Positions 35,201 to 50,998 of a DNA stretch of 64,000 nt are shown here, one piece after another. The DNA is from CBDDFV01 sp965227335 (lineage in GTDB: Bacteria; Planctomycetota; Phycisphaerae; Phycisphaerales; SM1A02): contig CBDDFV010000001.1 in NCBI GenBank assembly GCA_965227335.1, positions 434,001 to 498,000 of the forward strand, written 5' to 3'. The translations under genes and the position numbers were made by a program. The number at the start of each line of letters is the position of its first letter. The first letter of the stretch is position 1. A model generated the notes under the pieces. That model saw nothing but the letters and a program-made list of their open reading frames with translations, was not told the DNA's origin and did no database searches.

Positions 35201-35373
35201 AACCGCTCGATCAGTTCCTCGGTGAGACGAGAGCCGGTCTTCGACGTCAATCCGGGAACGATCGTCGATGTGTCGAGCCCCGGCCGCGCCGTGGATGTCG
35301 TCGGTTCGACGCCCCAGGCGCACGTGACGCCCACGGCCAGGGGAAGAGTAAGCACCAGGAAGTTCTTCATCAT
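32299..35373 (-). CDS. Secreted subtilisin-like (S8) protease with Cys-rich insert and polyglycine tail
   Basis: This protein of about 1024 residues starts at 35373 (GGAGAG upstream) with the signal peptide MMKNFLVLTLPLAVGVTCAW. A long N-terminal domain follows. Then comes a cysteine-rich region of about 150 residues with repeated patterns such as ACCEAVCAIHPFCCDFE and ACCNAVCMVDTFCCDVAWD, probably disulfide-linked. The catalytic region has His508 (EAGHGTACLGI) and Ser714 (FNGTSAACPQIAAL). The position of the usual Asp shows Glu476 (VGVIEFRAL), so the triad is E/H/S if it works. The protein ends in about 13 consecutive glycines. It is probably a cell-surface or extracellular protease. It has its own terminator. 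Confidence 0.88.
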   Translation of the reverse strand: MMKNFLVLTLPLAVGVTCAWGVEPTTSTARPGLDTSTIVPGLTSKTGSRLTEELIERFEPSVPVHQRDFKVVQRPKEFQPRQPLPKLADQDLQPTPLATGRLQVKFRDDIRARSSAFDRSLVSKTGADLTEVQVLLDLLGLEIQPMFAASEEKLATLETRAELFSNKGQPDLAGMMFVTRPGGVTAEDAQLLNRLDVFEWVSFELTPVELGTTPCMVQDELMYVATELTCARIGGTLLGPDPTCMMNMNPDCFDSASGEVFCSTSLACCEAVCAIHPFCCDFEMSTPGWPLRGAPNWDSLCHYTATIVCGDSPDPCAFSFNESCFEPSNFPSCNQSACCNAVCMVDTFCCDVAWDQDCADQAEVTAECQTTAMTTTNYTGNQGYLTPQSYWRLVDAAGDNNGVIDPGDSLPAGVETTIRIDGSATAGGDPEVPFPGWQGQGHDLAGLESIGQLFIDLGVADVDRSRGLGQRVGVIEFRALVNHEDLDVTPEPNQTQIILDPAQTEAGHGTACLGIIGARDDGAPGADDEVGMLGMAPEAEMWFFPTVSVEEGGRLQNAIVNALSEFEAGDVLSFSIGFPPLPISSNPAIWTLLRLGSDNGVTMCLAAGNSSTNLDNGAQFMDQDSGCVIVGACFPGADDLTVTYTGGALPGGFGGFGNNYLRSPFSNFCQECPEPNQIHVSAWGEGVATLGYGDLALVGDDADRSYTGTFNGTSAACPQIAALAARVQGLAKMFYGIPLLPEQVRGLLGSAGTRQSGYTPGTIPGSAGPPQQGDWDLDSDPNYIMTGDNGVAFPSGIGIGINVYETPFFDGNPALVTLTTLTGTHLFGTKFSVATADGNAYLVEAKFKSAGTPPDNPPSIPQGEYGGSGPFGGNAANSVGVPTYLATGAISDVMAIMIAEEPNAIAAEITSAIYTEAGFPNGVPVDFVEAYDFDSNKWIILGAAVGATTPPAPITATPIGFFPRFVRDDELVLLRFWTVTLGNGLGGGKPITYIDLIDLGVDQAIGIGGGLGGGGGGGGGGGGG
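32301..32345 (-). repeat. Glycine-codon microsatellite at the subtilase C-terminus
   Basis: An almost pure run of GGC/GGT/GGA-type glycine codons encodes the terminal polyglycine. Such runs change length easily, so the protein tail may vary between strains. Confidence 0.8.
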
Positions 35374-35703
35374 TGCAGAGTCTCTCCAGCAAGGAAGTGC
35401 GGAGGGCGTAGGACGCCTGAGGGCGACCGCCGGGGGCGTTCCGACGGCGGGAGCAGACGCCCGGAGTGGGTTTCTTAACCTTTGAGTATACGACGATTCG
35501 GCGGGTGTGTGTCCCGCTTTCCGGCCCTGATCCCCCATGGGACTCGTGGATTATGGGAGACGGCGCGGCGGCCGCGGGGCGACCGGGCGAACGTACGGCC
35601 GTCGGACCGGCGGAGAAAGCGACCGCCCGCTCCGGCGGGCCGGAACGGGCGGGTCATGGGTCACTGGATGTCGGGCCCGGTTCGGGCCGGGGCCCGGGGG
35701 GGG
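35374..35703. other. Intergenic region with possible subtilase -10 element
   Basis: A TATACT on the minus strand (complement of 35485-35490) about 112 bp before the subtilase start could be a -10 box; the -35 region (GACACA) is poor. The part near rpoC contains GC-rich inverted repeats (for example CGGGCCC and GGGCCGG around 35680) that could end rpoC transcription, but there is no T run. No gene is seen. Confidence 0.4.
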
Positions 35704-40089
<4,386 letters not shown>

Positions 40090-40208
40090 CGGTCAGGTTC
40101 TCCGCGCGAGGCGTCGCGTATGCATCCGGATCGGGAGGATCCGGGGAGGTTCAGAAACGGGGCGCCGCGCCCGTCCGGGAGACGGGGCGGCGGGGTCGGG
40201 GTCGGGCG

Positions 40209-44012
<3,804 letters not shown>

Positions 44013-44119
44013 GAAGACGTCACCTCACGCGCCGGCCTCGCAGGGAGGCCGTGGTCAGAAGGGTATCCGGTTGAATGCGAATTAAATGAATGCGCACCGT
44101 CGCCGCCGCCAAGTCGAAC

Positions 44120-44148
44120 AGTATAGCCCGCCACTAACACCGGAACAA
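44120..44148 (-). promoter_or_regulatory. Sigma70-type promoter of rpoB-rpoC
   Basis: On the minus strand TTGTTC (complement of 44143-44148) and TATACT (complement of 44120-44125) are 17 bp apart. An A-tract (AAAAAAATT near 44172-44180) just upstream could act as an UP element. The leader to the rpoB ATG at 44012 is about 100 bases. Confidence 0.7.
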
Positions 44149-44228
44149 TGCAGATGCAAGTGAGATCTTGAATTTTTTTCCGTAGCCTTCACAGGCCCCC
44201 AGCCCCGGCCCCCGGCCGGGGACTTCTT

Positions 44229-44427
44229 TTTGATCATCGTATTCAACCGCGTTGATCCCACTGGGAGAGGGGGTCCCCGGCCGGAGGCCGGGGATATCTT
44301 CGATCATCATCTGCCAGCGTGTTGATCCGGCGGGGTGATGGCGTATCCGCCCGAGGGACCTCTTTGATCATCGTATTCAACCGCGTTGATCCCACTGGGA
44401 GAGGGGGTCCCCGGCCGGAGGCCGGGG
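44229..44427. repeat. Duplicated 65-bp palindrome-bearing element in the rplL-rpoB gap
   Basis: Two identical 65-bp copies (44229-44293 and 44363-44427) start TTTGATCATCGTATTCAACC and end in the hairpin CCCCGGCCGGAGGCCGGGG. A decayed relative of the first part (GATCATCATCTGCCAGCG) lies between them near 44300-44330. A further CCCCGGCCGGGG-like palindrome lies at about 44205-44222. The unit looks like a REP-type intergenic repeat. It sits between an attenuator-like hairpin and the rpoB promoter. Confidence 0.8.
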
Positions 44428-44430
44428 CTT

Positions 44431-44468
44431 GGAACGACAACCGCCGACCGGCATGAACCGGTCGGCGG
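44431..44468 (-). terminator. Terminator/attenuator hairpin downstream of rplL
   Basis: On the minus strand CCGCCGACCGG and CCGGTCGGCGG form a perfect 11-bp stem with a 6-base loop, then TTGTCGTTCC. It lies about 33 bp after rplL. In many bacteria partial termination at this site sets the ratio of ribosomal proteins to RNA polymerase; the same role is inferred here. Confidence 0.7.
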
Positions 44469-44501
44469 TCGTGATTCGTCGCTCGGACGGGATGCGGGCT
44501 C

Positions 44502-44909
44502 TTACTTGAGCTCGACTTCCGCGCCGGCCTCTTCGAGCTTGGTCTTGAGGGCTTCGGCTTCGTCCTTGGAGAGCTTCTCCTTGACGGCCTTGGGGGCGCC
44601 GTCGACGACTTCCTTGGCTTCCTTGAGGCCGAGGCCGGTCGCTTCGCGGACGGCCTTGATGACCTGGATCTTCTTGTCGCCGGCGGCCTTGAGGATGACG
44701 TCGAATTCGGTCTGCTCGTCGGCTTCGCCGCCGCCGTCGCCGCCGGCCGGGCCGGCCATCATCACGGCGCCGCCCGCGGCGGGCTCGATGCCGTAGGTGT
44801 CCTTCATGTAGTCCGCCAGGTCGACCGCTTCCTTCAGGGTCAGTTCGGCGATCTCATCGCCAAGCTTCGAGATCTTGGCGTCAAACGTCTTCGCAGCTTC
44901 TTCGGACAT
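44502..44909 (-). CDS. rplL: 50S ribosomal protein L7/L12
   Basis: This 135-residue stalk protein starts at ATG 44909. The N-terminal dimerisation part has IAELTLKEAVDLADYMKDTY. An Ala/Gly-rich hinge follows, then the factor-binding domain with FDVILKAAGDKKIQVIKAVR, GLGLKEAKEVVDGAPKAVK and AEALKTKLEEAGAEVELK. The stalk recruits translation factors. It is followed by the attenuator-like hairpin before rpoB and lies 111 bp after rplJ. In-frame ATGs upstream at 44924 and TTG codons are less likely starts. Confidence 0.97.
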   Translation of the reverse strand: MSEEAAKTFDAKISKLGDEIAELTLKEAVDLADYMKDTYGIEPAAGGAVMMAGPAGGDGGGEADEQTEFDVILKAAGDKKIQVIKAVREATGLGLKEAKEVVDGAPKAVKEKLSKDEAEALKTKLEEAGAEVELK

Positions 44910-45020
44910 TGGGGTTCGCTCCATCGTGATGCAGTACGCTTCGCCGGAGAGGAGCCGCACGCGCGGCTTTTAACCCCGAGGGGCCAGTCAGGCGAGGTGG
45001 GTGTCTGGTGAATGCAGGGC

Positions 45021-45563
45021 TCAGGCCTTGCTGATCGTCTCGCCCTTTTCGAGGCGCTCCTCGATCTCCTTGATGATCCCGAGGATCGCGCCGCCGGGGC
45101 CCGTGGCCCCGCTGACGATGTTGCCGGCCGGGGAGAGCACGAGCTGGACGACCTTCGCCTGGGCTTCCTCGCGAGTCGGGAACTTGCTCAGTTCCTTCAC
45201 GCCGGCGTCGCCGTCGAAGTAGGTGCCGTCGAGGACGGCCCCCTTGAGGTCGAGTTTCTTGACCTTCTTCGCCCACTCGACGAGCTCGCGGGCGACATCG
45301 ACGACCGATTCCGCGCCGTAGGCGAGGGCGGAGGGGCCGTCGAGGGCGGGCGTGACCGCTTCAAGCGGGGTGCCGGCGAACGCCTTGCGGGCGAGGGTGT
45401 TCTTGACGACGGTGATGCGGATGTTCTTCTCGAGAAGGCTGAGCCGCATGGCGTTGTTGTCGTTCGCCTCGATGCCGCGAATGTCGACGACCAGCGCGCC
45501 TTCGAGGTCTCCGAATCGGCGGGCGTATTCCGCCTGGATCATTTCCTTGACGGGCTTGCTCAT
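45021..45563 (-). CDS. rplJ: 50S ribosomal protein L10
   Basis: This 180-residue protein forms the base of the L7/L12 stalk. It starts at ATG 45563, preceded by a strong AGGAGG. Recognisable parts are SKPVKEMIQAEYARRFGDLE, LVVDIRGIEANDNNAMRLSL, IRITVVKNTLARKAFAGTPL and a C-terminal helix IIKEIEERLEKGE that binds L12 dimers. The start overlaps the rplA stop by four bases (ATGA), so L1 and L10 synthesis are coupled. Confidence 0.95.
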   Translation of the reverse strand: MSKPVKEMIQAEYARRFGDLEGALVVDIRGIEANDNNAMRLSLLEKNIRITVVKNTLARKAFAGTPLEAVTPALDGPSALAYGAESVVDVARELVEWAKKVKKLDLKGAVLDGTYFDGDAGVKELSKFPTREEAQAKVVQLVLSPAGNIVSGATGPGGAILGIIKEIEERLEKGETISKA

Positions 45564-46273
45564 GCTGTCGCCTCCTCGGCGCGTCGCCCGACGGCGACCT
45601 CGATGCCGGGCGTCATCGAACCGGAGATGACGCACCGCTTGATGTATTTGCCTTTCGCGGCGGCGGGCCGGATCTTCTCGACCGTGTCGAGGAAGAACTG
45701 CAGGTTCTCGATGAGATCCTGCTCGGAGAAGCTCATCTTCCCGATGATGACGTGCAGATTGCCGTAGTCATCGTTGCGGTACTCGATCTTGCCCGCCGCG
45801 TATTCCTTGACCGCGGTCTCGACGTCCGGGGTGACCGTGCCGGCCTTCGGCGAGGGCATGAGGCCCTTGGGGCCGAGGACGCGGCCGAGCTTGGAGACGA
45901 CCTTCATCATGTCCGGCGTCGCGACGGCGACTTCGAAGTCCATCCAGCCCTTGCTGATTTCCTCGACCAGTTCCTCGCCGCCGGCCTTGATCGCGCCGGC
46001 GGCCTTGCAGGCGTCGACCTTGTCCGCGGGACAGAAGGCGACGACGGCGGCGGTCTTGCCCACGCCCTTCGGCATGGAGATCGAGCCCCGCAGTTGCTGG
46101 TCCGCCTGCCGGGGATCGATCCCGAGGTGGACGCACGCTTCGACGGACTGATCGAACTTCGGGCCCTTGAAGGACTTGACAGCCTTGACCGCGTCCTCCG
46201 GCTCGTGGGCGGTCCCGTCGAACTTCGCGAGGATTTCCTGGTTGGCCTTGCGGCGTTTGCTCATCTTCGGCAT
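45560..46273 (-). CDS. rplA: 50S ribosomal protein L1
   Basis: This 237-residue protein of the ribosomal L1 stalk begins MPKMSKRRKANQEILAKFDG and contains FDQSVEACVHLGIDPRQADQ, LRGSISMPKGVGKTAAVVAF and LGPKGLMPSPKAGTVT, the L1 signature. In many bacteria L1 represses its own operon by binding the rplK leader. The gene is three bases after rplK and overlaps rplJ by four bases. Confidence 0.97.
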   Translation of the reverse strand: MPKMSKRRKANQEILAKFDGTAHEPEDAVKAVKSFKGPKFDQSVEACVHLGIDPRQADQQLRGSISMPKGVGKTAAVVAFCPADKVDACKAAGAIKAGGEELVEEISKGWMDFEVAVATPDMMKVVSKLGRVLGPKGLMPSPKAGTVTPDVETAVKEYAAGKIEYRNDDYGNLHVIIGKMSFSEQDLIENLQFFLDTVEKIRPAAAKGKYIKRCVISGSMTPGIEVAVGRRAEEATA

Positions 46274-46276
46274 GGA

Positions 46277-46702
46277 TCAGCCCTCCACCACGACGCCCAT
46301 GGAGCGACACGTGCCTTCGATCATGCGTCCGGCCGCCTCGACGGTGCCGGCGTTCAGGTCCTTCATCTTCTCTTCCGCGATCGCATGGATCTGCTCGCGG
46401 GTGATCGTGCCGACCTTCTTCGTGTTCGGCTCGCCGGAGCCGCTCTTGAGGCCGATCGCGTCCTTGATCAGGACCGCCGCGGGGGAGGACTTGATCTCGA
46501 AGTCGAATGACCGGTCCTGGTAGACGGTGATCAGGCAGCCGACGACCTTCCCGTTGAGTTCACGGGTGCGGTCGTTGAACGCCTGGATGAACTGGCCCGG
46601 GTTGATGCCGTTGGCGCCCAGGGCGGGGCCGATCGGCGGCGCGGGGGTCGCCTGACCTCCGGGGGCCATGATCTTGAACTGCTTCGTAATCTGCTTGGCC
46701 AT
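46277..46702 (-). CDS. rplK: 50S ribosomal protein L11
   Basis: This 141-residue protein binds the GTPase centre of 23S rRNA and begins MAKQITKQFKIMAPGGQATP, starting at ATG 46702 with AGGAG upstream. PPIGPALGANGINPGQFIQ and the C-terminal LNAGTVEAAGRMIEGTCRSM are family signatures. It is the first gene of the rplKAJL-rpoBC cluster. The usual upstream neighbours secE and nusG are absent here; instead a NYN gene lies beyond the promoter. Confidence 0.97.
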   Translation of the reverse strand: MAKQITKQFKIMAPGGQATPAPPIGPALGANGINPGQFIQAFNDRTRELNGKVVGCLITVYQDRSFDFEIKSSPAAVLIKDAIGLKSGSGEPNTKKVGTITREQIHAIAEEKMKDLNAGTVEAAGRMIEGTCRSMGVVVEG

Positions 46703-46839
46703 GGGGGACTCCTGCCTCCCACCCGATCCCGCCGGGGCTGGCCCTCCACGTGAGGGACGCCGAAAGACGGAGGCGCGTCCCCGGCCATTGGGGCTCGCGC
46801 AATCGCGTGGTGCACGCGGCGTGAAATGTCGAGCCGGGC

Positions 46840-46867
46840 AGTATAGCCGGAGCGGGGGGCGATGCAA
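46840..46867 (-). promoter_or_regulatory. Sigma70-type promoter of the rplKAJL-rpoBC cluster
   Basis: On the minus strand TTGCAT (complement of 46862-46867) and TATACT (complement of 46840-46845) are 16 bp apart. The leader to rplK is about 130 bases, long enough to hold the L1 binding site expected for autoregulation, which I did not identify. Confidence 0.75.
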
Positions 46868-46967
46868 CAGAGCGGCCGGGGGCGATTGTTCTTTCCCGGC
46901 CTCCGCCGCAGATCCATGTCCCATCCCGTCCGGACCGGGCCGGCGGGCTCCGGCATGCCCGGGGGGA

Positions 46968-47636
46968 TCATACCGTCGCCTCGACCGCCGACGCGACGGG
47001 GCCGACCGTGCGGACCGCGTCGGCGTGGATCGCCAGTTCCCGGTGCGGCGTCCGGCCGAGCGGCGCGATCACGACCTGCACGCCCTCCCGCCGCGCGAAC
47101 TTCATCGCCGGAATGAAGTCCCGATCGGCGGTGACCAGAATGAGCCGGTCGACGATGCGGCGGCTCGCGAGCCACGCCACGTCGAGGCCGATCTTCATGT
47201 CGACCTGCTTCTGTCGAATGTCCGGTTGAATGTCGGCGGGCTCGATGGTCGCGCCCGGTTGGGTCAAACGTGCGAGGCTGGATGGACGCAGCATCCACCC
47301 GGTGAACGCGATCGTCCCCTCCCGGAAGGCGACCGTATCGAGACGCTCGAGATCACGCAGCAAGGCGTGCATCTCGCGAAAGGTCGCGCTCGCAGAGAAG
47401 TCAATCCGCTCGCCCGACAGCGGATGTCGCTCCGTTCGCCCGAGCGGTCGGCAGTGATAGCAGTACAGACGAAAGAGCGCCTCGTCCGACGCCACGCAAC
47501 GATGACCGAGCGACTGGATCTCGTGAGCGGTCGGGCGACGACCGCCGAGAAGGCGATGCAAGGCGTGGAAGACAAAGCCCAGATCCAACAAGACCGCCAC
47601 ACGTTTGCGTGTCGCCGCAACGCCGTCAAGCGACAT
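46968..47636 (-). CDS. NYN domain (LabA-like, PIN-fold) protein
   Basis: This 222-residue protein has the NYN fold, a relative of PIN nucleases that often acts on RNA. The first strand and acidic site are in KRVAVLLDLGFVFHAL. The central acidic block QKQVDMKIGLDVAWLA and the late VDRLILVTADRDFIPAMKFA supply the conserved Asp residues expected for metal binding. A Cys/His pair (LYCYHCRPLGRTERH) lies in the middle. It is read from an ATG at 47636, right after a terminator for the TPR gene. A role in RNA turnover is an inference from the family. Confidence 0.85.
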   Translation of the reverse strand: MSLDGVAATRKRVAVLLDLGFVFHALHRLLGGRRPTAHEIQSLGHRCVASDEALFRLYCYHCRPLGRTERHPLSGERIDFSASATFREMHALLRDLERLDTVAFREGTIAFTGWMLRPSSLARLTQPGATIEPADIQPDIRQKQVDMKIGLDVAWLASRRIVDRLILVTADRDFIPAMKFARREGVQVVIAPLGRTPHRELAIHADAVRTVGPVASAVEATV

Positions 47637-47648
47637 GGGACACCCCCG

Positions 47649-47695
47649 GAAAAAGGGCGATCCCCGTCCCGGGATACTCGCAGGGGACAGGGATC
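47649..47695 (-). terminator. Rho-independent terminator of the TPR protein gene
   Basis: On the minus strand GATCCCTGTCCC pairs with GGGACGGGGATC (one mismatch) around a 13-base loop, then GCCCTTTTTCC. It lies between the TPR gene and the NYN gene. Confidence 0.7.
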
Positions 47696-47765
47696 ATTGG
47701 ATACTCGGAAACTACCTTGCGATTCTCGCTGCGTCAAACAAAAACCGAAAATCCGCCGGCAGGGC

Positions 47766-49136
47766 CTACTTCTCGCCTTCCTTCCGCTCGCCGGCGGTCG
47801 GGATCAACTCGCGGATCTCGGTCGCGAGAACGTCCTGGCCCGTCGCGTCGTAGATCGTCGCGATCAGACTCGCCGTCGACACCGTGTCCGGATGCTGCGG
47901 ACCGAGACGATCCATCCGCGTCTCGTACACCGGCTGCAACGTGAGCAACGCCTCGTCGAGACGACCCGATGCGATCTGCAGACGACCCTCCTCCTGACGC
48001 GCCGCCAGCGCGGCGTCGCTGCGCTCGCCGTGGGTCGCCTCCTCGGCCAGACGAACCTCCGCCATCAACGCCGACGCGCCGAGCGGCTGACCCGACTGCT
48101 CCAGCATCGCGGCGAGGCGGCGCTTCAGATTCAACACCCGCGGATCACCCACGCCCCAGCCGCCCGACGCTGCGTCGATCGCCTGCCGGAGCACGGGAAT
48201 CGCCGCGCTCGCCTGCCCGCTCCGTTCGAGGGCCGCGGCGTAGTCATCCGCGATCGCGGCGGTGCGCACGTCCGTCGCGCCCCACGCGTCATTGGCGCCG
48301 GCGAAGGCGCGAGCGAGCAGCGGCGCCGCGCGTTCGGGACGACGCATGGCGAGTTCCGCCCGTCCGGCGGCGGCGCGGGTGCGGATCACATCGGCGTGTT
48401 CGTTCCCCAGCGCTTCGGCCGCGTCGGCGATGCGATCGGTCACGTCGTCCGTCATCGGTCGCCCGTTGAGTCGGGCGAGTTCGATTCGCAGGTTGACGAG
48501 GGTGAGTCGGGCGTTGGCGGCGACGGCTTCGGCCGGCAGGGGCGACGCCGCGGCTCCGATCGTCATCGCCGCGCCCTTGGCGTCCCCGGCGGCGAGCTGA
48601 TGGTCGGCGAGATCGAGTCGGGCGTGGGCGAGGTCCGGGTCGTCGGCGGGGCGCGACTGTTCGAGATCGCGGACCGCGGCGAGGGCGAGGGCGATGGCGT
48701 CGTCGTGCTGGTCGAGTTGGCGGAGGCCCCGGGCGATGGCCAGACGCGCCGCCGCGCGGGCGTCGGGGGTGAGATCCGCGTCCGCGACTGTCTCGGCGTG
48801 CGTGCGAAGCGTGGCGAGGACGGTGGTCGATCGTCCGTCCCGGGCGGCGGTTTCGACGATATCCGCGAGGATGGCGCCGACGCGGAGTCCGTCGACGTTG
48901 TCAAACGGCGCGGCGACGGCGGCTTCATCCAGTCGGGAGCGGAGTCGTTCGACTTCGGCCTGCGCCTGTTCGGCGCGGTGGTTCAGCGCCGCCGTTTCCG
49001 CCGCGCGATCTTCCGCTTCCGCTCGCGCGGTTTTCGCATCGCTGGCGAACTTGAAGGCGAGTCCGCCGGCGACCAGGGCGATGATGATCGCGACGGACGG
49101 AAGCACGAAGCGGGTTCCGGATGATGCGGCGGCCAT
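47766..49136 (-). CDS. Membrane-anchored TPR-like protein
   Basis: This protein of about 456 residues has one N-terminal membrane helix (FVLPSVAIIIALVAGGLAF) after a short cytoplasmic tail. A coiled-coil segment rich in Ala, Glu and Arg (about 35-80) follows, then a long run of helical pairs with TPR-like spacing. Examples are ARLAIARGLRQLDQHDDAIA, AIPVLRQAIDAASGGWGVGD and LDEALLTLQPVYETRMDRLG; the last repeat resembles kinesin-light-chain-type TPRs. The start ATG at 49136 has AGGAG upstream. It is probably a scaffold facing the periplasm. No enzymatic domain is seen and the partner is unknown. A terminator follows. Confidence 0.82.
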   Translation of the reverse strand: MAAASSGTRFVLPSVAIIIALVAGGLAFKFASDAKTARAEAEDRAAETAALNHRAEQAQAEVERLRSRLDEAAVAAPFDNVDGLRVGAILADIVETAARDGRSTTVLATLRTHAETVADADLTPDARAAARLAIARGLRQLDQHDDAIALALAAVRDLEQSRPADDPDLAHARLDLADHQLAAGDAKGAAMTIGAAASPLPAEAVAANARLTLVNLRIELARLNGRPMTDDVTDRIADAAEALGNEHADVIRTRAAAGRAELAMRRPERAAPLLARAFAGANDAWGATDVRTAAIADDYAAALERSGQASAAIPVLRQAIDAASGGWGVGDPRVLNLKRRLAAMLEQSGQPLGASALMAEVRLAEEATHGERSDAALAARQEEGRLQIASGRLDEALLTLQPVYETRMDRLGPQHPDTVSTASLIATIYDATGQDVLATEIRELIPTAGERKEGEK

Positions 49137-49275
49137 GGTCACTCTCCTCAGGCGGGGGGCTGCGTCCCGGCCCGGCATTCTACCGGCTCCCGTTTGTCCC
49201 GTTGACGCTGGAGGAACGGGCCGCGGTCGGGTAGCGTGGAGTGGGTTCGGCCACCTGAGGAAGTGGGGTGTGGTG

Positions 49276-49860
49276 ATGAAGCGGATCGTGATTGCGACGG
49301 TTGTCGGCGGCCTGGTGCTGTTCATGTGGAACGCGGTGTCATGGATGGTGCTGGGCCTGCATGACGACGCCATGTCGGGGTTCGGTGACGAGGCGGCGGT
49401 GCTGCCGATGCTGAAGAGCGCCGCGCCGGAGGCGGGCGCCTACTTCTTTCCGGCCCCGCCCGACACGATGGATCCGGCGTCCGACGCGTGGAAGGCCTTT
49501 GAGGCGCAGCATGAGGCGGGACCCGTCGGACTGATGTTCATTCATCCGGACGGCCGGTCGGTGATGCCGCCGTCGACGTTTGTCATTGGCTTCGTGACAT
49601 GCGTGCTGGGCGCGCTGATCGCGGCGGTGCTGCTGTGGTTCGCCGCGCCGCAACTGCCGGGCTACGTGGGACGGGCGGTGTTCGTCGCGTCGCTCGGCGT
49701 GTTGATTGCGCTGATGGCGGACCTGACCTACATGAACTGGTTGTATTTTACGATGGAGCACACGATCGTCATGGTGATCGATCAGCTTGCGGGGTGGATC
49801 CTCGCCGGACTGGCGATGGCCGCGATCATCAAATCGAAGGCGGCGTCGGCCGCGGCGTGA
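49276..49860 (+). CDS. Integral membrane protein of unknown function
   Basis: This 194-residue protein has four hydrophobic segments: KRIVIATVVGGLVLFMWNAV near the start, TFVIGFVTCVLGALIAAVLL, VGRAVFVASLGVLIALMADL and IDQLAGWILAGLAMAAIIK. The first two are separated by an outward loop of about 75 residues containing FPAPPDTMDPASDAWKAFE. No signal sequence beyond the first helix is apparent. I do not recognise the family. It is followed 36 bp later by a dockerin-like secreted protein in the same direction. Confidence 0.78.
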   Translation: MKRIVIATVVGGLVLFMWNAVSWMVLGLHDDAMSGFGDEAAVLPMLKSAAPEAGAYFFPAPPDTMDPASDAWKAFEAQHEAGPVGLMFIHPDGRSVMPPSTFVIGFVTCVLGALIAAVLLWFAAPQLPGYVGRAVFVASLGVLIALMADLTYMNWLYFTMEHTIVMVIDQLAGWILAGLAMAAIIKSKAASAAA

Positions 49861-49896
49861 GCGGTGCGGCGCTGCAGGATTGCAGGAGAGAGAACG

Positions 49897-50640
49897 ATGA
49901 CAACGACGACTCCCCTCGCCGCGGCGATCGCTGCGGGCGTATTCGGCGCGTCGGCGCTGGCCGGTCCGGTGACGCTTTACAACGATCAGGCGACGTTCGA
50001 CGCGGCGGCGACGACCGCACTCGTCGTGACGTTCGAGGAGCCGGCGTGGGATCCGTTCGAGGGCGCGACGATCTTCAGCGATTTCACTTTCGCGGGGATC
50101 ACCTTTACGCCGCTGGACTCGTTTCCGATTCGTCCGAATCTGTTCATCTCCGTGCCGGGGCAGAGCAATTTCTGCTGCCCGCCGAAGACGCGGGTGCTGT
50201 CTTCGAGCGGCAATGAGAACATTCAACTCACGTTTCATCAGCCGCCGACGGCGGCCGGGTTTCTGTTCTGGGCGAACCAGGGTGACGCCGCGCTCTTCAC
50301 GGTGACGCTCGTCGACGACTCGGTGCATACGTTTACGAATCCCCAGCCGGCGAGCACCATCGGCTTCGTCGGTTTCACCGCCGAACCCGCGATTCGGTCC
50401 ATTGAGTGGCTGGCTGATTTCGGCGAAGTGGTGAATACCGGCATTGATGACCTTCGCACCAACACCACGCCGTGCCCGGCGGATCTCGATGGCGACGGGA
50501 TGGTCGGGGCGGCGGACCTCGCCGCGCTGCTGGCGGCGTGGAACGGGGGCGCCGGGGATCCCGCGGATCTTGATGGCGACGGGACGGTGGGGGCGGGGGA
50601 TCTCGCCGTCCTGCTCGCGGCGTGGGGTCCGTGCGACTGA
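49897..50640 (+). CDS. Secreted protein with two C-terminal dockerin-like repeats
   Basis: This 247-residue protein starts at ATG 49897 (AGGAG upstream) with a short signal peptide ending ASALAGP. A single beta-sandwich-like domain follows, including LVVTFEEPAWDPFEGATIFS, FTFAGITFTPLDSF and FVGFTAEPAIRSIEWL, like the choice-of-anchor domains seen in PEP-CTERM-type proteins. The C-terminus has two calcium-loop repeats, CPADLDGDGMVGAADLAALL and DPADLDGDGTVGAGDLAVLL. These resemble repeats at the N-terminus of the protein at 22323. They probably serve for surface attachment or complex formation. It is followed by the start of the palindromic repeat array. Confidence 0.85.
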   Translation: MTTTTPLAAAIAAGVFGASALAGPVTLYNDQATFDAAATTALVVTFEEPAWDPFEGATIFSDFTFAGITFTPLDSFPIRPNLFISVPGQSNFCCPPKTRVLSSSGNENIQLTFHQPPTAAGFLFWANQGDAALFTVTLVDDSVHTFTNPQPASTIGFVGFTAEPAIRSIEWLADFGEVVNTGIDDLRTNTTPCPADLDGDGMVGAADLAALLAAWNGGAGDPADLDGDGTVGAGDLAVLLAAWGPCD

Positions 50641-50663
50641 CCGGAGCACCGCTCTCCTGATCT

Positions 50664-50990
50664 CCTGCTCCACTGGTCCTTTTCTGTCGCTGCGCGGTCG
50701 ACGCGTCGGATTGGGAAAGTGGAGAGTGGTGAGTGGGAAGAGGGGGGAGTTGGGATGTCTGCTGTTCTACTGGTCGACTGTTCCTTGTCTGTCACGGCGC
50801 GATCGGAGCGAAAGACAGGGAGCAGTGGAACAGTGGAGCAGGGGGAGCGGCCGAAGGTGGTCGTTCCTGCTTTCCACTGTCCACTTTCTTTGTCGGTGAC
50901 GGGGCGATCGGAGCGAGGGACCGGGAAAGTGGAGAGTGGAAAGTGGAGAGTGGCGAGTGGAAAGGGGCGGGGGATCGGGTGTCTGCTGTT
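50664..50990. repeat. Palindromic repeat array A beside the M20 gene
   Basis: Related modules recur here. Module 1 has TGGTCGACTGTTCCTTGTC, a GATCGGAGCGAAAGACAG-type core, and CAGTGGAACAGTGG. Module 2 has CCACTGTCCACTTTCTTTGTC, the core GATCGGAGCGAGGGAC, and GGGAAAGTGGAGAGTGG. Each module can fold back on itself (ACTTTC with GAAAGT, GTC with GAC). The array spans roughly 330 bp and ends within 10 bp of the M20 stop codon. It contains no believable gene. Confidence 0.8.
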
Positions 50991-50998
50991 CCGCTGCG

